Assembly: GCA_040902725.1 (NCBI GenBank)
Contig: JBBDWU010000021.1
Span: 1 to 38,172 of the forward strand
Length of the DNA: 38,172 bases
Source of the DNA: JACVRU01 sp040902725
GTDB lineage: Bacteria > Actinomycetota > Thermoleophilia > Gaiellales > Gaiellaceae
Direction: 5' to 3'
The position numbers and the translations under genes are program-made. The notes beneath the pieces are model-generated. The model did no database searches. It worked only from the letters and a program-made list of their open reading frames with translations, and had not been told where the DNA came from. Shown here piece after piece: positions 14,223-20,090 of this stretch. The number at the start of each line of letters is the position of its first letter. The stretch's first letter is position 1.

Positions 14223-14533
14223 TGGACCGGAAGCAGTTCGAAGCGCACGTGGCCGCCGCGCTCGACGAGCTTCCCGCCGACCTCGCGGCGAAGCTCGAGA
14301 ACGTGGCCGTGGTCGTCGAGGACGAGAACGCCGAGGAGCCAGACCTGTTCGGGCTGTTCGACGAGCAGCCGTACATGCCCGCGCGGGTGACGATCTACCG
14401 GCTGCCGCTCGTGGACGAGTTCGGGGACGACCTGGGGCTGCTCGAGGAGGAGATCCGCGTCACGGTTCTGCACGAGCTCGCGCACTACTTCGGCATCGAC
14501 GAGCAGCGCCTCTCAGAGCTCGGCTACGACTAA
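14222..14533 (+). CDS. Minimal zincin-like metallopeptidase family protein
   Basis: 103 residues. Translation begins at ATG 14222 in a TGATG overlap with the rhomboid gene. The protein ends with VLHELAHYFGIDEQRLSELGYD, giving HELAH-x-x-G-I-D, the HEXXHXXGXXD motif of the small metallopeptidase family formerly known as DUF1025. Upstream are short strand segments and the polar stretch from VTIYRLP. Members are single-domain zinc proteases of unknown substrates and the length is normal. Two proteases back to back at the end of the operon suggest joint membrane-protein processing, but this is inference. Confidence 0.85.
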   Translation: MDRKQFEAHVAAALDELPADLAAKLENVAVVVEDENAEEPDLFGLFDEQPYMPARVTIYRLPLVDEFGDDLGLLEEEIRVTVLHELAHYFGIDEQRLSELGYD

Positions 14534-14586
14534 GGCATCGCTTGCGATGCCGACATTAAGGACGCGCGGGCTCGGCCCGCGCGTCC
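14534..14586 (+). terminator. Two tandem hairpins after the metallopeptidase gene
   Basis: Hairpin one: GGCATCGC (14534-14541) with GCGATGCC (14544-14551), directly after the stop codon. Hairpin two: GGACGCGCGGGC (14560-14571), loop TCG, GCCCGCGCGTCC (14575-14586), a perfect 12-bp stem. Both are preceded by TAAGG. No T-tract follows either. They are a credible double terminator for the 10531-14533 operon. The remaining bases to 14668 contain only a T6 run at 14658-14663. Confidence 0.6.
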
Positions 14587-14668
14587 GTCTGCAATGACCG
14601 GTCGACCCGCCTGAACCTGCCGACGCCGCTGTAGGAATAGCTCCGGGCCGGCGCGCGTTTTTTCGGGT

Positions 14669-14911
14669 GTGAGCACCCTCCAGGAGATCCACGAGCAGAT
14701 CGACGTCCTGAGCGAGAGCCGGGCGCGCCTCTGGCGCGAGCTCGGCCAGGGCCTGGACGCCGCGGTCGCAACCGAGCTGCACGAGCTCGACGAGCGGCTG
14801 GCGGAGCTGTGGGAGCGGCACCGCGCGATCCGTGCGCAGGCACGGTTCGGCGACCGCGAGCGCATCATCGCCCGCGCGCGCGCCGAAGAGCGGCTCGAGC
14901 GCGCCGCATGA
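14669..14911 (+). CDS. DUF2630 family small protein
   Basis: 80 residues from a GTG at 14669. It is a charged, helical, coiled-coil-like protein. The pattern ELDERLAELWERHRAIRAQARFGD in two parts (residues about 36-60) resembles the conserved LDQCWDLLRQRRA-type core of DUF2630, and the N-terminal IHEQIDVLSESRARLW matches the family's helix 1. DUF2630 is common in actinobacteria and has no known function. No ribosome site is apparent; TTTTTT lies six bases upstream of the start. The end is 10 bases from the convergent MFS gene. Confidence 0.7.
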   Translation: MSTLQEIHEQIDVLSESRARLWRELGQGLDAAVATELHELDERLAELWERHRAIRAQARFGDRERIIARARAEERLERAA

Positions 14912-14921
14912 GTTCCTCCGT

Positions 14922-16586
14922 CTAGACCGTCGCGGGGCGGTAGGCCGCGAGCCGCCGCCCCGCGACTCCCTCCGCTGCGGCCGCGCTCTCTGCGTGGCCG
15001 GCGAGAGCCGACATGAACTCGTCGCGGTCGAGCGCGTAGAGCGTCGTGTCCTCCACGGCCTCGACGGTGGCGGTGCGCGGAACGTCTCGCAGTAGGGCGA
15101 TCTCGCCGAAGCCCTCGCCAGGGCCGAGCTCGCCCGCGGCGGCTCCGTCCACGGTGACGCGCACCAGACCGGCCCTGACGAGATAGAAGTCGTCCCCAGG
15201 CGCGCCCTGCCGGACGATCGTCTCGCCGGCCGAGACTTGCCGCTCTACGAGCGACGCCGCCAGCTGCTCGAGCCTGGGCGGCGGCAGCGGCGCGAAGATC
15301 GGGTGCTCCGAGAGCAGCTTCAGCTGCTCCGTGGGCGCCTCCGCGGCGGCGTCGATCGCCCGCAGGCGCGGCCACGAGAGCGCCGCGAGCACGGGCAAGG
15401 AGGCGCCGACCGCGACGAGCGTCCCGCGCGTGCCGATGAGGTCGACGAGGATCGGCGCGATCGCGGCTCCGATCGCGATCGCGACCAGCATCAGGCTGTC
15501 GAGCACGCCGTAGACGCGAGCGAGCACGTCGCCGGGCACGGCCCGCTGGAGGAGCGTGTCGCCGGCGACGCCGACGAGCGTCGTGGCGGCGCCCACCGCG
15601 ACGAGAAGCGCGAGCGCGGACGCCTTGCTCGGCCAGAGCCCGATCAGGAGGATCGGGACGCCCCAGAACGCCATGCCGGCGCCGATCGGCGACGCGAGGC
15701 CCTTTCTGCCGACGAGGCCCGCGGCGACGACGATGCCGAGCAGGCCGCCGATCCCCGCCGTCGAGTTGAGGAAGCCGACGCCCGCTTCGCCGAGGTCAAG
15801 CGTCTCGAGGGCGAGCACGACGATCAGCACGTCGAGCGCCCCGTCGAGCAGTGTGTACGCGATCAGCAGGCCCGTGATCAGGCGCAGGCGCGGATCGGTG
15901 AGCAGCAAGCGGAAGCCGGCGGTCCCGCCCGCGAAGAAGCCGCTTTCCTCTTCCTCCTCCTCCGAGATCGCGCGCGGGCCCTCGCGGATCCCGGCGACGA
16001 TCAGCGTCGTCGAGGCGACCAGCCCTGCCGCGGTGAAGAAGACGACCTCCGTCGAGGTCGCAGCGAGCAGGAAGCCCCCCAGCGCGGGGCCGACGAAGGT
16101 GCCGACGCTCTCGATCGTGCTCGCGCTGACGTTGGCCGCCGTCAGCTCGAGGGGGGAACGGGCGAGGACGGGGATCAGCGCCCCCTCGGAGGGGCCGAAG
16201 ACCGTGCCGGCGACCGCCGCCGTCACTGCCAGCGCGTAGACGACGAACGGCGACGTGTCCGCCAGGACGGCCAGACCCGCGCCGGAGATCGCCGCGGCGC
16301 GCACCGTGCTCGAGACGATGAGCACCCGCACGCGCGGGTACCGGTCGCCGACGATGCCCGCGATCGGCGCCGCGGCGCCCGAGACGATCCAGCGGGCGAC
16401 CGCCAGCGCGCCCACCGCGTAGGCGCCGTCTTCGCGGAACGCGAACACTGCCAGGCTGACCACGTACGCCCAACCGCCGACGGTCGCGCACGCCCAGGCA
16501 ATCTGGAGCCTCCTGAGCCCGGGGTTGCCGTACACTGAGCGGAACGCCCCCAGCGATTCCGCTGCTCGTCTCAGAATGCGGCCCAC
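14922..16586 (-). CDS. MFS transporter with C-terminal cyclic-nucleotide-binding domain
   Basis: 554 residues from GTG 16586. Residues about 20-410 form a major-facilitator transporter of the drug/macrolide-efflux (MFS_3) type, with about twelve membrane helices and the loop-2 motif GDRYPRVRVLI. A cytoplasmic acidic run of glutamates sits in the central loop near residue 212. Residues about 425-540 form a cyclic-nucleotide-binding beta-barrel with the phosphate-binding cassette GFGEIALLRDVPRTATV, including the conserved Glu and Arg. The design suggests transport gated by cAMP or cGMP (inference); the substrate is unknown. Its GTG start is 12 bases from a TGTAAT box. It converges on DUF2630 and diverges from the small charged proteins. 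Confidence 0.88.
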   Translation of the reverse strand: MGRILRRAAESLGAFRSVYGNPGLRRLQIAWACATVGGWAYVVSLAVFAFREDGAYAVGALAVARWIVSGAAAPIAGIVGDRYPRVRVLIVSSTVRAAAISGAGLAVLADTSPFVVYALAVTAAVAGTVFGPSEGALIPVLARSPLELTAANVSASTIESVGTFVGPALGGFLLAATSTEVVFFTAAGLVASTTLIVAGIREGPRAISEEEEEESGFFAGGTAGFRLLLTDPRLRLITGLLIAYTLLDGALDVLIVVLALETLDLGEAGVGFLNSTAGIGGLLGIVVAAGLVGRKGLASPIGAGMAFWGVPILLIGLWPSKASALALLVAVGAATTLVGVAGDTLLQRAVPGDVLARVYGVLDSLMLVAIAIGAAIAPILVDLIGTRGTLVAVGASLPVLAALSWPRLRAIDAAAEAPTEQLKLLSEHPIFAPLPPPRLEQLAASLVERQVSAGETIVRQGAPGDDFYLVRAGLVRVTVDGAAAGELGPGEGFGEIALLRDVPRTATVEAVEDTTLYALDRDEFMSALAGHAESAAAAEGVAGRRLAAYRPATV

Positions 16587-16598
16587 GGGGGAGCGAGC

Positions 16599-16604
16599 AT
16601 TACA
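16599..16604 (-). promoter_or_regulatory. Putative -10 box TGTAAT for the MFS gene
   Basis: On the minus strand TGTAAT matches five of six consensus bases and lies 12 bases before GTG 16586. No convincing -35 is seen 16-18 bases upstream. The opposite side (16605-16703) carries TTGGCA copies and a GGCCA-ACC-TGGCC repeat (16673-16685) upstream of the small charged proteins. Confidence 0.35.
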
Positions 16605-16703
16605 ATGTTGGGACTCATTTGGAAGAGTCGAGGGAAGAAAACAAGCCTTGGCACCGTCTCGTTGGCAGATCCGGCCAACCTGGCCAAGTCAAAAGGAGGA
16701 TCC

Positions 16704-16853
16704 GTGGAGGATCAGGACAAGAGCACCGAGGAGCAGGAAGACGTCGAGGCCCACCGGGGCAAGAAGAAGTTCCAGGCCTCTGAGGACAAGCCCGACGAGA
16801 CCGAGAGCGAAGAGGACTTCGAGCTCCATCGCAAGACCCCGAAGGCCCTCTAG
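16704..16853 (+). CDS. Small charged DVEAH-motif protein, copy 1
   Basis: 49 residues from GTG 16704, preceded by a strong ribosome site AAAAGGAGG (16691-16699), the best in the window; an ATG at 16605 would give an unrelated N-terminal extension and lacks such a site. The protein is hydrophilic and acidic with basic patches, has no cysteine and no membrane segment, and is likely disordered. It holds two half-repeats: EDVEAH at 12-17 followed by RGKKKFQASE, and EDFELH at 37-42 followed by RKTPK. The second copy downstream shares these blocks. I do not recognise a characterised family. It could be a stress-induced disordered protein or a peptide precursor, but no modifying enzyme is adjacent. 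Confidence 0.75.
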   Translation: MEDQDKSTEEQEDVEAHRGKKKFQASEDKPDETESEEDFELHRKTPKAL

Positions 16854-16873
16854 CACTCACGACGAACCGTTTC

Positions 16874-16900
16874 GACGAGCCGGGAGATCCCCGGCTCGTC
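16874..16900 (+). other. Strong hairpin between the two DVEAH genes
   Basis: GACGAGCCGGG (16874-16884) pairs perfectly with CCCGGCTCGTC (16890-16900) around loop AGATC. It starts 20 bases after the first stop and ends 17 bases before the second ATG. No T-tract follows, so it may be a partial terminator or an RNA-stabilising element that sets the ratio of the two proteins. Confidence 0.55.
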
Positions 16901-16917
16901 GCGCGAAAGGGGAAGAG

Positions 16918-17079
16918 ATGGAAGACCAGGACAAGCGCACAGAAGAAACGCCTGAGGACGTCGACGCGCACGGGCGGAGGAAGCACAAGTTCCAGGCCTC
17001 CGAGGAGCCCACCACCGACGAGACCGAGGGTGACGACGTCGAGGCGCACGCTCTGCGGCATACGCCGAAGAGCCAGTAA
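16918..17079 (+). CDS. Small charged DVEAH-motif protein, copy 2
   Basis: 53 residues from ATG 16918, with GAAAGGGGAAGAG just upstream as ribosome site. It is a paralogue of the preceding small protein: the start EDQDK-x-TEE, the block KFQASE, the DETE segment and the ending TPK are shared. Half-repeats are EDVDAH at 13-18 and DDVEAH at 39-44, each followed by a basic run (GRRKHK and ALRH). It has no cysteine, no signal peptide and no membrane segment. The two genes probably arose by tandem duplication. The stop codon directly abuts the last base of the convergent GAF gene. Function unknown. Confidence 0.75.
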   Translation: MEDQDKRTEETPEDVDAHGRRKHKFQASEEPTTDETEGDDVEAHALRHTPKSQ

Positions 17080-17712
17080 CTAAGCGCGCAGCACGTCTTC
17101 GAGGGAGGCGAGGAGCTTCATGCCCGCCTCCCTCCGTTCGTCCGGGAGCGCCTCGACCGCCTCCGCCAGCCGCGCGACGACACCCTGACCATCGTCGAGC
17201 ACGGCCCGGGCCCGCCGCGCGCGCTGGAGCAGGTCGAGGGCGATCGCGGCCTGGTTGGCGAACAGGCCCAGCAGCTCCATCTCCTGGAGCGTGAACTTCG
17301 ACCGCTTCGGCCGGTCGAGCACCTGGAGCACGCCAAGGGCGCGCTCCTCGAAGAGCAGCGGCACGGCCATCAGCCCGCTCGGCACGTAGCCCGTCGCCTC
17401 GGCGACGTCGCGGGCGAAGCGCGGATCGTTCTCGAGATCCTCGAGCAGCAGCGGCTGGCGCGTCACCAGCACCCAACCGGCGATCCCCGTCGAGGACGGG
17501 ATCCGCGTGCCCACCAGGTGCTGCTCTCCCTCGCCGGCGACCGCCGCGAAGACGAGCTCGTCCGCCTCCTCGTCGAGGAGGAAGACGGAGGAGGCCTTGG
17601 CGCCGAAGATGGCGCGCGCGACCTCGACCACCGAACGCAGGAGCTGCACGTAGAGCTCCTCCGCCCCGAGCACGCCGGCCGCCACCGCCGCCCGCAGGTC
17701 GCCGTCAGACAT
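17080..17712 (-). CDS. GAF domain protein
   Basis: 210 residues from ATG 17712, which follows a G-rich stretch; ATG 17727 is an alternative adding five residues. Residues about 20-165 form a GAF domain (ASSVFLLDEEADELVF, then the RIPSSTGIAGWV loop, then MAVPLLFEERALGVLQVLDR), a small-molecule or redox/light sensor fold. The C-terminal part is helical and might dimerise. There is no attached output domain, so it probably acts through a partner. It overlaps the upstream subtilase gene by eight bases, so the two are co-translated and likely work together. Confidence 0.85.
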   Translation of the reverse strand: MSDGDLRAAVAAGVLGAEELYVQLLRSVVEVARAIFGAKASSVFLLDEEADELVFAAVAGEGEQHLVGTRIPSSTGIAGWVLVTRQPLLLEDLENDPRFARDVAEATGYVPSGLMAVPLLFEERALGVLQVLDRPKRSKFTLQEMELLGLFANQAAIALDLLQRARRARAVLDDGQGVVARLAEAVEALPDERREAGMKLLASLEDVLRA

Positions 17713-18559
17713 TCCCGCCCCCGACATTGTTGGAGACGAGGTAGAGCACGCTCTTCAGCTGGAACGGGGTCAGCTCGGGATGCTTGCCGAGCACGAGCGC
17801 GCAGAGGCCGCTCACGTGCGGGGTCGCGAAGCTGTTGCCCGTGCAGCGGATCGTCGAGCCGCCGAGCCAGGCGACGTCGACCTCGACCCCGCGCGCGAAG
17901 AACTCGACCGGCGGCGTCGGGTTGTAGAAGAGCGCGCGCGAGTCGTCGAGCTCGTGGCTGCCGACCGAGATCACGGAGGAGAACTTCCAGGGGAAGCTCT
18001 CCACCGGCATGTTGTGCGCAGAGGCGACGAGCACGGTCCGGCGGAAGTATGCGCTGTCCGCGAGCTCGTGGAGCATCGCGGCGAACTGCTTCTTGGTCGT
18101 CGACAGGCTCATGTTGATCACTTCGAAGCCCTGCTCGACCGCCCACTGGAGACCGGCCAGGAGCACCGGGCCGCTGCCGGTGTAGCCGGCACCGAGGACG
18201 CGCACCGAGTAGATCTCCGCTTCCGGGGCCAGGGCGCGGACGATCCCGGCGCAGGCCGTGCCGTGCCCGCAGGCGTCGCCCTCGTCGTCCTCGGTCACGA
18301 CGGCCTCTTCGTCCTCGCCGATCGAGACGGCCCAGGCGCCCTGCACCTCGCCGACACTCGGATGGCCGGCCTCGACGCCGCTGTCGAGGATGCAGACGCG
18401 GACGCCCTTGCCCGTCGAGCCGTCCCACGCCCACGCCCGGTCGACCCGCTCCGGCCACTCGACCGGGATCGCGATCCGGTCGACGGCGTCGGCGGGCAGG
18501 CTCCACGCCGGTAGCTCCTCTTCCTCCTCTTCTGCGGGTACCGGTTCGGGCTCAGCCAC
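17705..18559 (-). CDS. Subtilisin-like (S8) serine protease, intracellular type
   Basis: 284 residues from GTG 18559. The catalytic triad is visible: Asp59 in CILDSGVE, His99 in CGHGTACAGI and Ser243 in GNSFATPHVSG. The oxyanion Asn is probably in VASAHNM. The N-terminus has a run of six glutamates and no signal peptide or recognisable propeptide, so it should be cytosolic or exported by other means. The nucleophile motif is GNS rather than the usual GTS. The gene is coupled to a GAF sensor gene, suggesting a ligand-controlled protease module (inference). TAAGAT six bases before the GTG, inside an inverted repeat, marks its promoter. Confidence 0.9.
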   Translation of the reverse strand: MAEPEPVPAEEEEEELPAWSLPADAVDRIAIPVEWPERVDRAWAWDGSTGKGVRVCILDSGVEAGHPSVGEVQGAWAVSIGEDEEAVVTEDDEGDACGHGTACAGIVRALAPEAEIYSVRVLGAGYTGSGPVLLAGLQWAVEQGFEVINMSLSTTKKQFAAMLHELADSAYFRRTVLVASAHNMPVESFPWKFSSVISVGSHELDDSRALFYNPTPPVEFFARGVEVDVAWLGGSTIRCTGNSFATPHVSGLCALVLGKHPELTPFQLKSVLYLVSNNVGGGNV

Positions 18560-18576
18560 GACTCGATCTTAGTCGT
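18558..18576 (-). promoter_or_regulatory. Leaderless promoter of the subtilase gene within an inverted repeat
   Basis: On the minus strand TAAGAT (18571-18566) lies six bases before GTG 18559. ACGACT (18558-18563) and AGTCGT (18571-18576) form a perfect 6-bp inverted repeat around it, so a dimeric regulator could cover both the -10 element and the start codon. No ribosome site is present. Confidence 0.4.
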
Positions 18577-18643
18577 CGGCGCCGCAGAGTACGCCCGCCC
18601 CGCCCGGCTGCGAAGCTCAGCGACGCGGCGTCCTCGGTCGCGC

Positions 18644-18675
18644 CCATATGTCGCATATGGACGCTCCCTGCGTCC
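18644..18675. terminator. Paired inverted repeats after the cyclodeaminase gene
   Basis: CCATATG (18644-18650), spacer TCG, CATATGG (18654-18660) is immediately followed by GGACGC (18659-18664), TCCCT, GCGTCC (18670-18675). They lie 41 bases beyond the stop of the cyclodeaminase-family gene and upstream of the subtilase promoter. They may terminate the operon; the AT-rich CATATG pair stands out in this GC-rich DNA and could also be a protein-binding site. The rest of 18577-18715 shows no gene. Confidence 0.4.
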
Positions 18676-18715
18676 TTGCCTCGCTGGCTTCTCGCACGGG
18701 CGGCATCGACCGTAC

Positions 18716-19270
18716 CTACGACGCCGACGACCGTGCCGCCTCTGCGAGGGTGCGGGCTTCGAGCACGCGCGGGTCGTCGGCGGCGGCGCCGAGGTTCGTC
18801 TCGACGAGCGCGGCGGCCGCGTCGGCGGCGCCGGCCGCGAGCGCGGCGGCGCCGGCCACGTCTGCGCGGTGCGCCGCATCGCAGCGTTCAAGGACCTCGC
18901 GCGCGAGGGCGGCGAGGTCGGCGCCGGCGCGGGCGATGCGCAAGGGGACGTCGGCCGCACGCTCCAGCGCTCCCGCGAGCAGGTGGTCCGCGCCCTCCTG
19001 GCGGCCGAGGCGGTCGAGCGCCTCGCGGTACACCTGCGCGTCCTCGACGGCGAGCTCGTGGGCGCGCGTGCGGAGCGAGGCCGCCTGGGCCGCGGCGCCG
19101 CCGGCGCCGCCCCAGTCGGGCGAGCGGCGGGCTGCCTTGCCCACCAGGCTCGCGGCCATCGCGAGCACGAGCGCCGCTGCCGAGCCGCTGCCCGGCACCG
19201 GGTCGTCATCCCCCAGTCGCTCGAGCAGCTCCTCCACCCGGAGGGGAAGAAAACCTTCTGGCTCGGTCAC
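18716..19270 (-). CDS. Cyclodeaminase/cyclohydrolase family protein
   Basis: 184 residues from a GTG at 19270 that overlaps the preceding stop as GTGA. The protein matches the C-terminal, folate-dependent domain of formiminotransferase-cyclodeaminase and the stand-alone methenyltetrahydrofolate cyclohydrolase FchA: PVPGSGSAAALVLAMAASLV near residue 26 is the signature, followed by an all-helical bundle. Such proteins remove ammonia from formimino-tetrahydrofolate or hydrolyse methenyl-tetrahydrofolate. No formiminotransferase is present nearby, so the substrate is not settled. It is the last gene of a four-gene overlapping operon with a sigma factor, which is unexpected for a folate enzyme. 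Confidence 0.8.
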   Translation of the reverse strand: MTEPEGFLPLRVEELLERLGDDDPVPGSGSAAALVLAMAASLVGKAARRSPDWGGAGGAAAQAASLRTRAHELAVEDAQVYREALDRLGRQEGADHLLAGALERAADVPLRIARAGADLAALAREVLERCDAAHRADVAGAAALAAGAADAAAALVETNLGAAADDPRVLEARTLAEAARSSAS

Positions 19271-19521
19271 TCCTTGCTGAGCCGGTCGCGGACCGCGTCC
19301 ACGACGGCGGGATTCGGCTCGAGCCCGGCTTCCTCGAGCGCACGCTCGAGATTGGCCATCAGCTCTTCCCGGTACTTCGCGTCCGCCTCGGCGCGCGCGA
19401 CGAGCTCGTCGAGCCGCCCGCGGGCAGGCGGCAGCTCCTGCGCCGCCTTCACCCACGCCTCGGGCGCGGGCGGGAGCAGGCGCAGCAGCTCAGCGAGCGT
19501 CTCTTCCTCGTACCGGTTCAT
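19267..19521 (-). CDS. 84-residue helical protein of unknown function
   Basis: Translation most likely starts at ATG 19521, which overlaps the sigma factor stop as ATGA; a longer frame to 19569 exists but lies inside the sigma gene. The sequence MNRYEEETLAELLRLLPPAP, then a central helix with alternating charged residues, and an end LEPNPAVVDAVRDRLSKE, suggests three amphipathic helices. It has no cysteines or zinc-binding motif and no membrane segment, so it is not a classical ZAS anti-sigma factor, although its position next to the sigma gene makes a regulatory role possible. It overlaps the cyclodeaminase gene by four bases. Confidence 0.7.
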   Translation of the reverse strand: MNRYEEETLAELLRLLPPAPEAWVKAAQELPPARGRLDELVARAEADAKYREELMANLERALEEAGLEPNPAVVDAVRDRLSKE

Positions 19522-20090
19522 CGAATCCGACCTCCAGACGCTGACGGGGGCGCGATTCTTCCCTCCCATTGCTCACGGAGCTGCGCGAGACAGCGGGAAA
19601 TGCGGCTGGCGATGGTCCCGGAGGGGATCTCGAGCGCCTCGCCGATCGTGCGGTAGCTCTCGTCCCGGGCGAAGAAGCGGTCGAGCACCTCCTGGCACGT
19701 GTCGGGGAGGGTCGCCAGCGCGTCGCGCACCGCCCAGGCCTCCTCGATCCGCTCGAGCGTCCCCTCCTCGGCCGTGTCGACCGGCTCCTCGACCAGCTCG
19801 ACCCTCCCGCCCTCGCGGAGCTTGTCCACGCACGAGCGGCGCGTCAGCTGCGCGATCCACGGCCGCACCGCCGAGTCGTCTCGCAGCTGCGGGAGCTTCT
19901 CGTACACGCGCGTGAAGACATCCTGGAAGACGTCCTCGGCATCGTGCTCGGGGAGCCGGTACGCCTGGACGGCGATCGCGTAGACGTAGCGCGAGAAGCG
20001 CTCCACGAGCTCGCGCCAGGCCTCTTGATCGCCCACACGGCAGCGCGCGACGAGTTGCGCATCTGTCTGCACCGCGCCATCAAACCGCAT
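19518..20090 (-). CDS. ECF-type RNA polymerase sigma factor
   Basis: 190 residues from ATG 20090; GGAGG sits six bases upstream and the start lies inside the last codons of the cyclase gene. A GTG at 20114 is possible but lacks this site. Region 2 is residues about 10-90, with the DAEDVFQDVFTRVYEKLPQL core-binding and -10-recognition helix and RPWIAQLTRRSCVDKLRE. Region 4 is residues about 120-180, with the helix-turn-helix ESYRTIGEALEIPSGTIASR. No C-terminal extension is seen. The adjacent 84-residue protein and the giant cyclase-ATPase may control it. A divergent giant secreted-protein gene is a candidate target (inference). Confidence 0.9.
   Translation of the reverse strand: MRFDGAVQTDAQLVARCRVGDQEAWRELVERFSRYVYAIAVQAYRLPEHDAEDVFQDVFTRVYEKLPQLRDDSAVRPWIAQLTRRSCVDKLREGGRVELVEEPVDTAEEGTLERIEEAWAVRDALATLPDTCQEVLDRFFARDESYRTIGEALEIPSGTIASRISRCLAQLREQWEGRIAPPSASGGRIR

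Noticed and set aside
16605..16703. N-terminal extension of the first DVEAH protein to ATG 16605
   Set aside because: The extension is absent from the paralogue and a strong ribosome site lies directly before GTG 16704.
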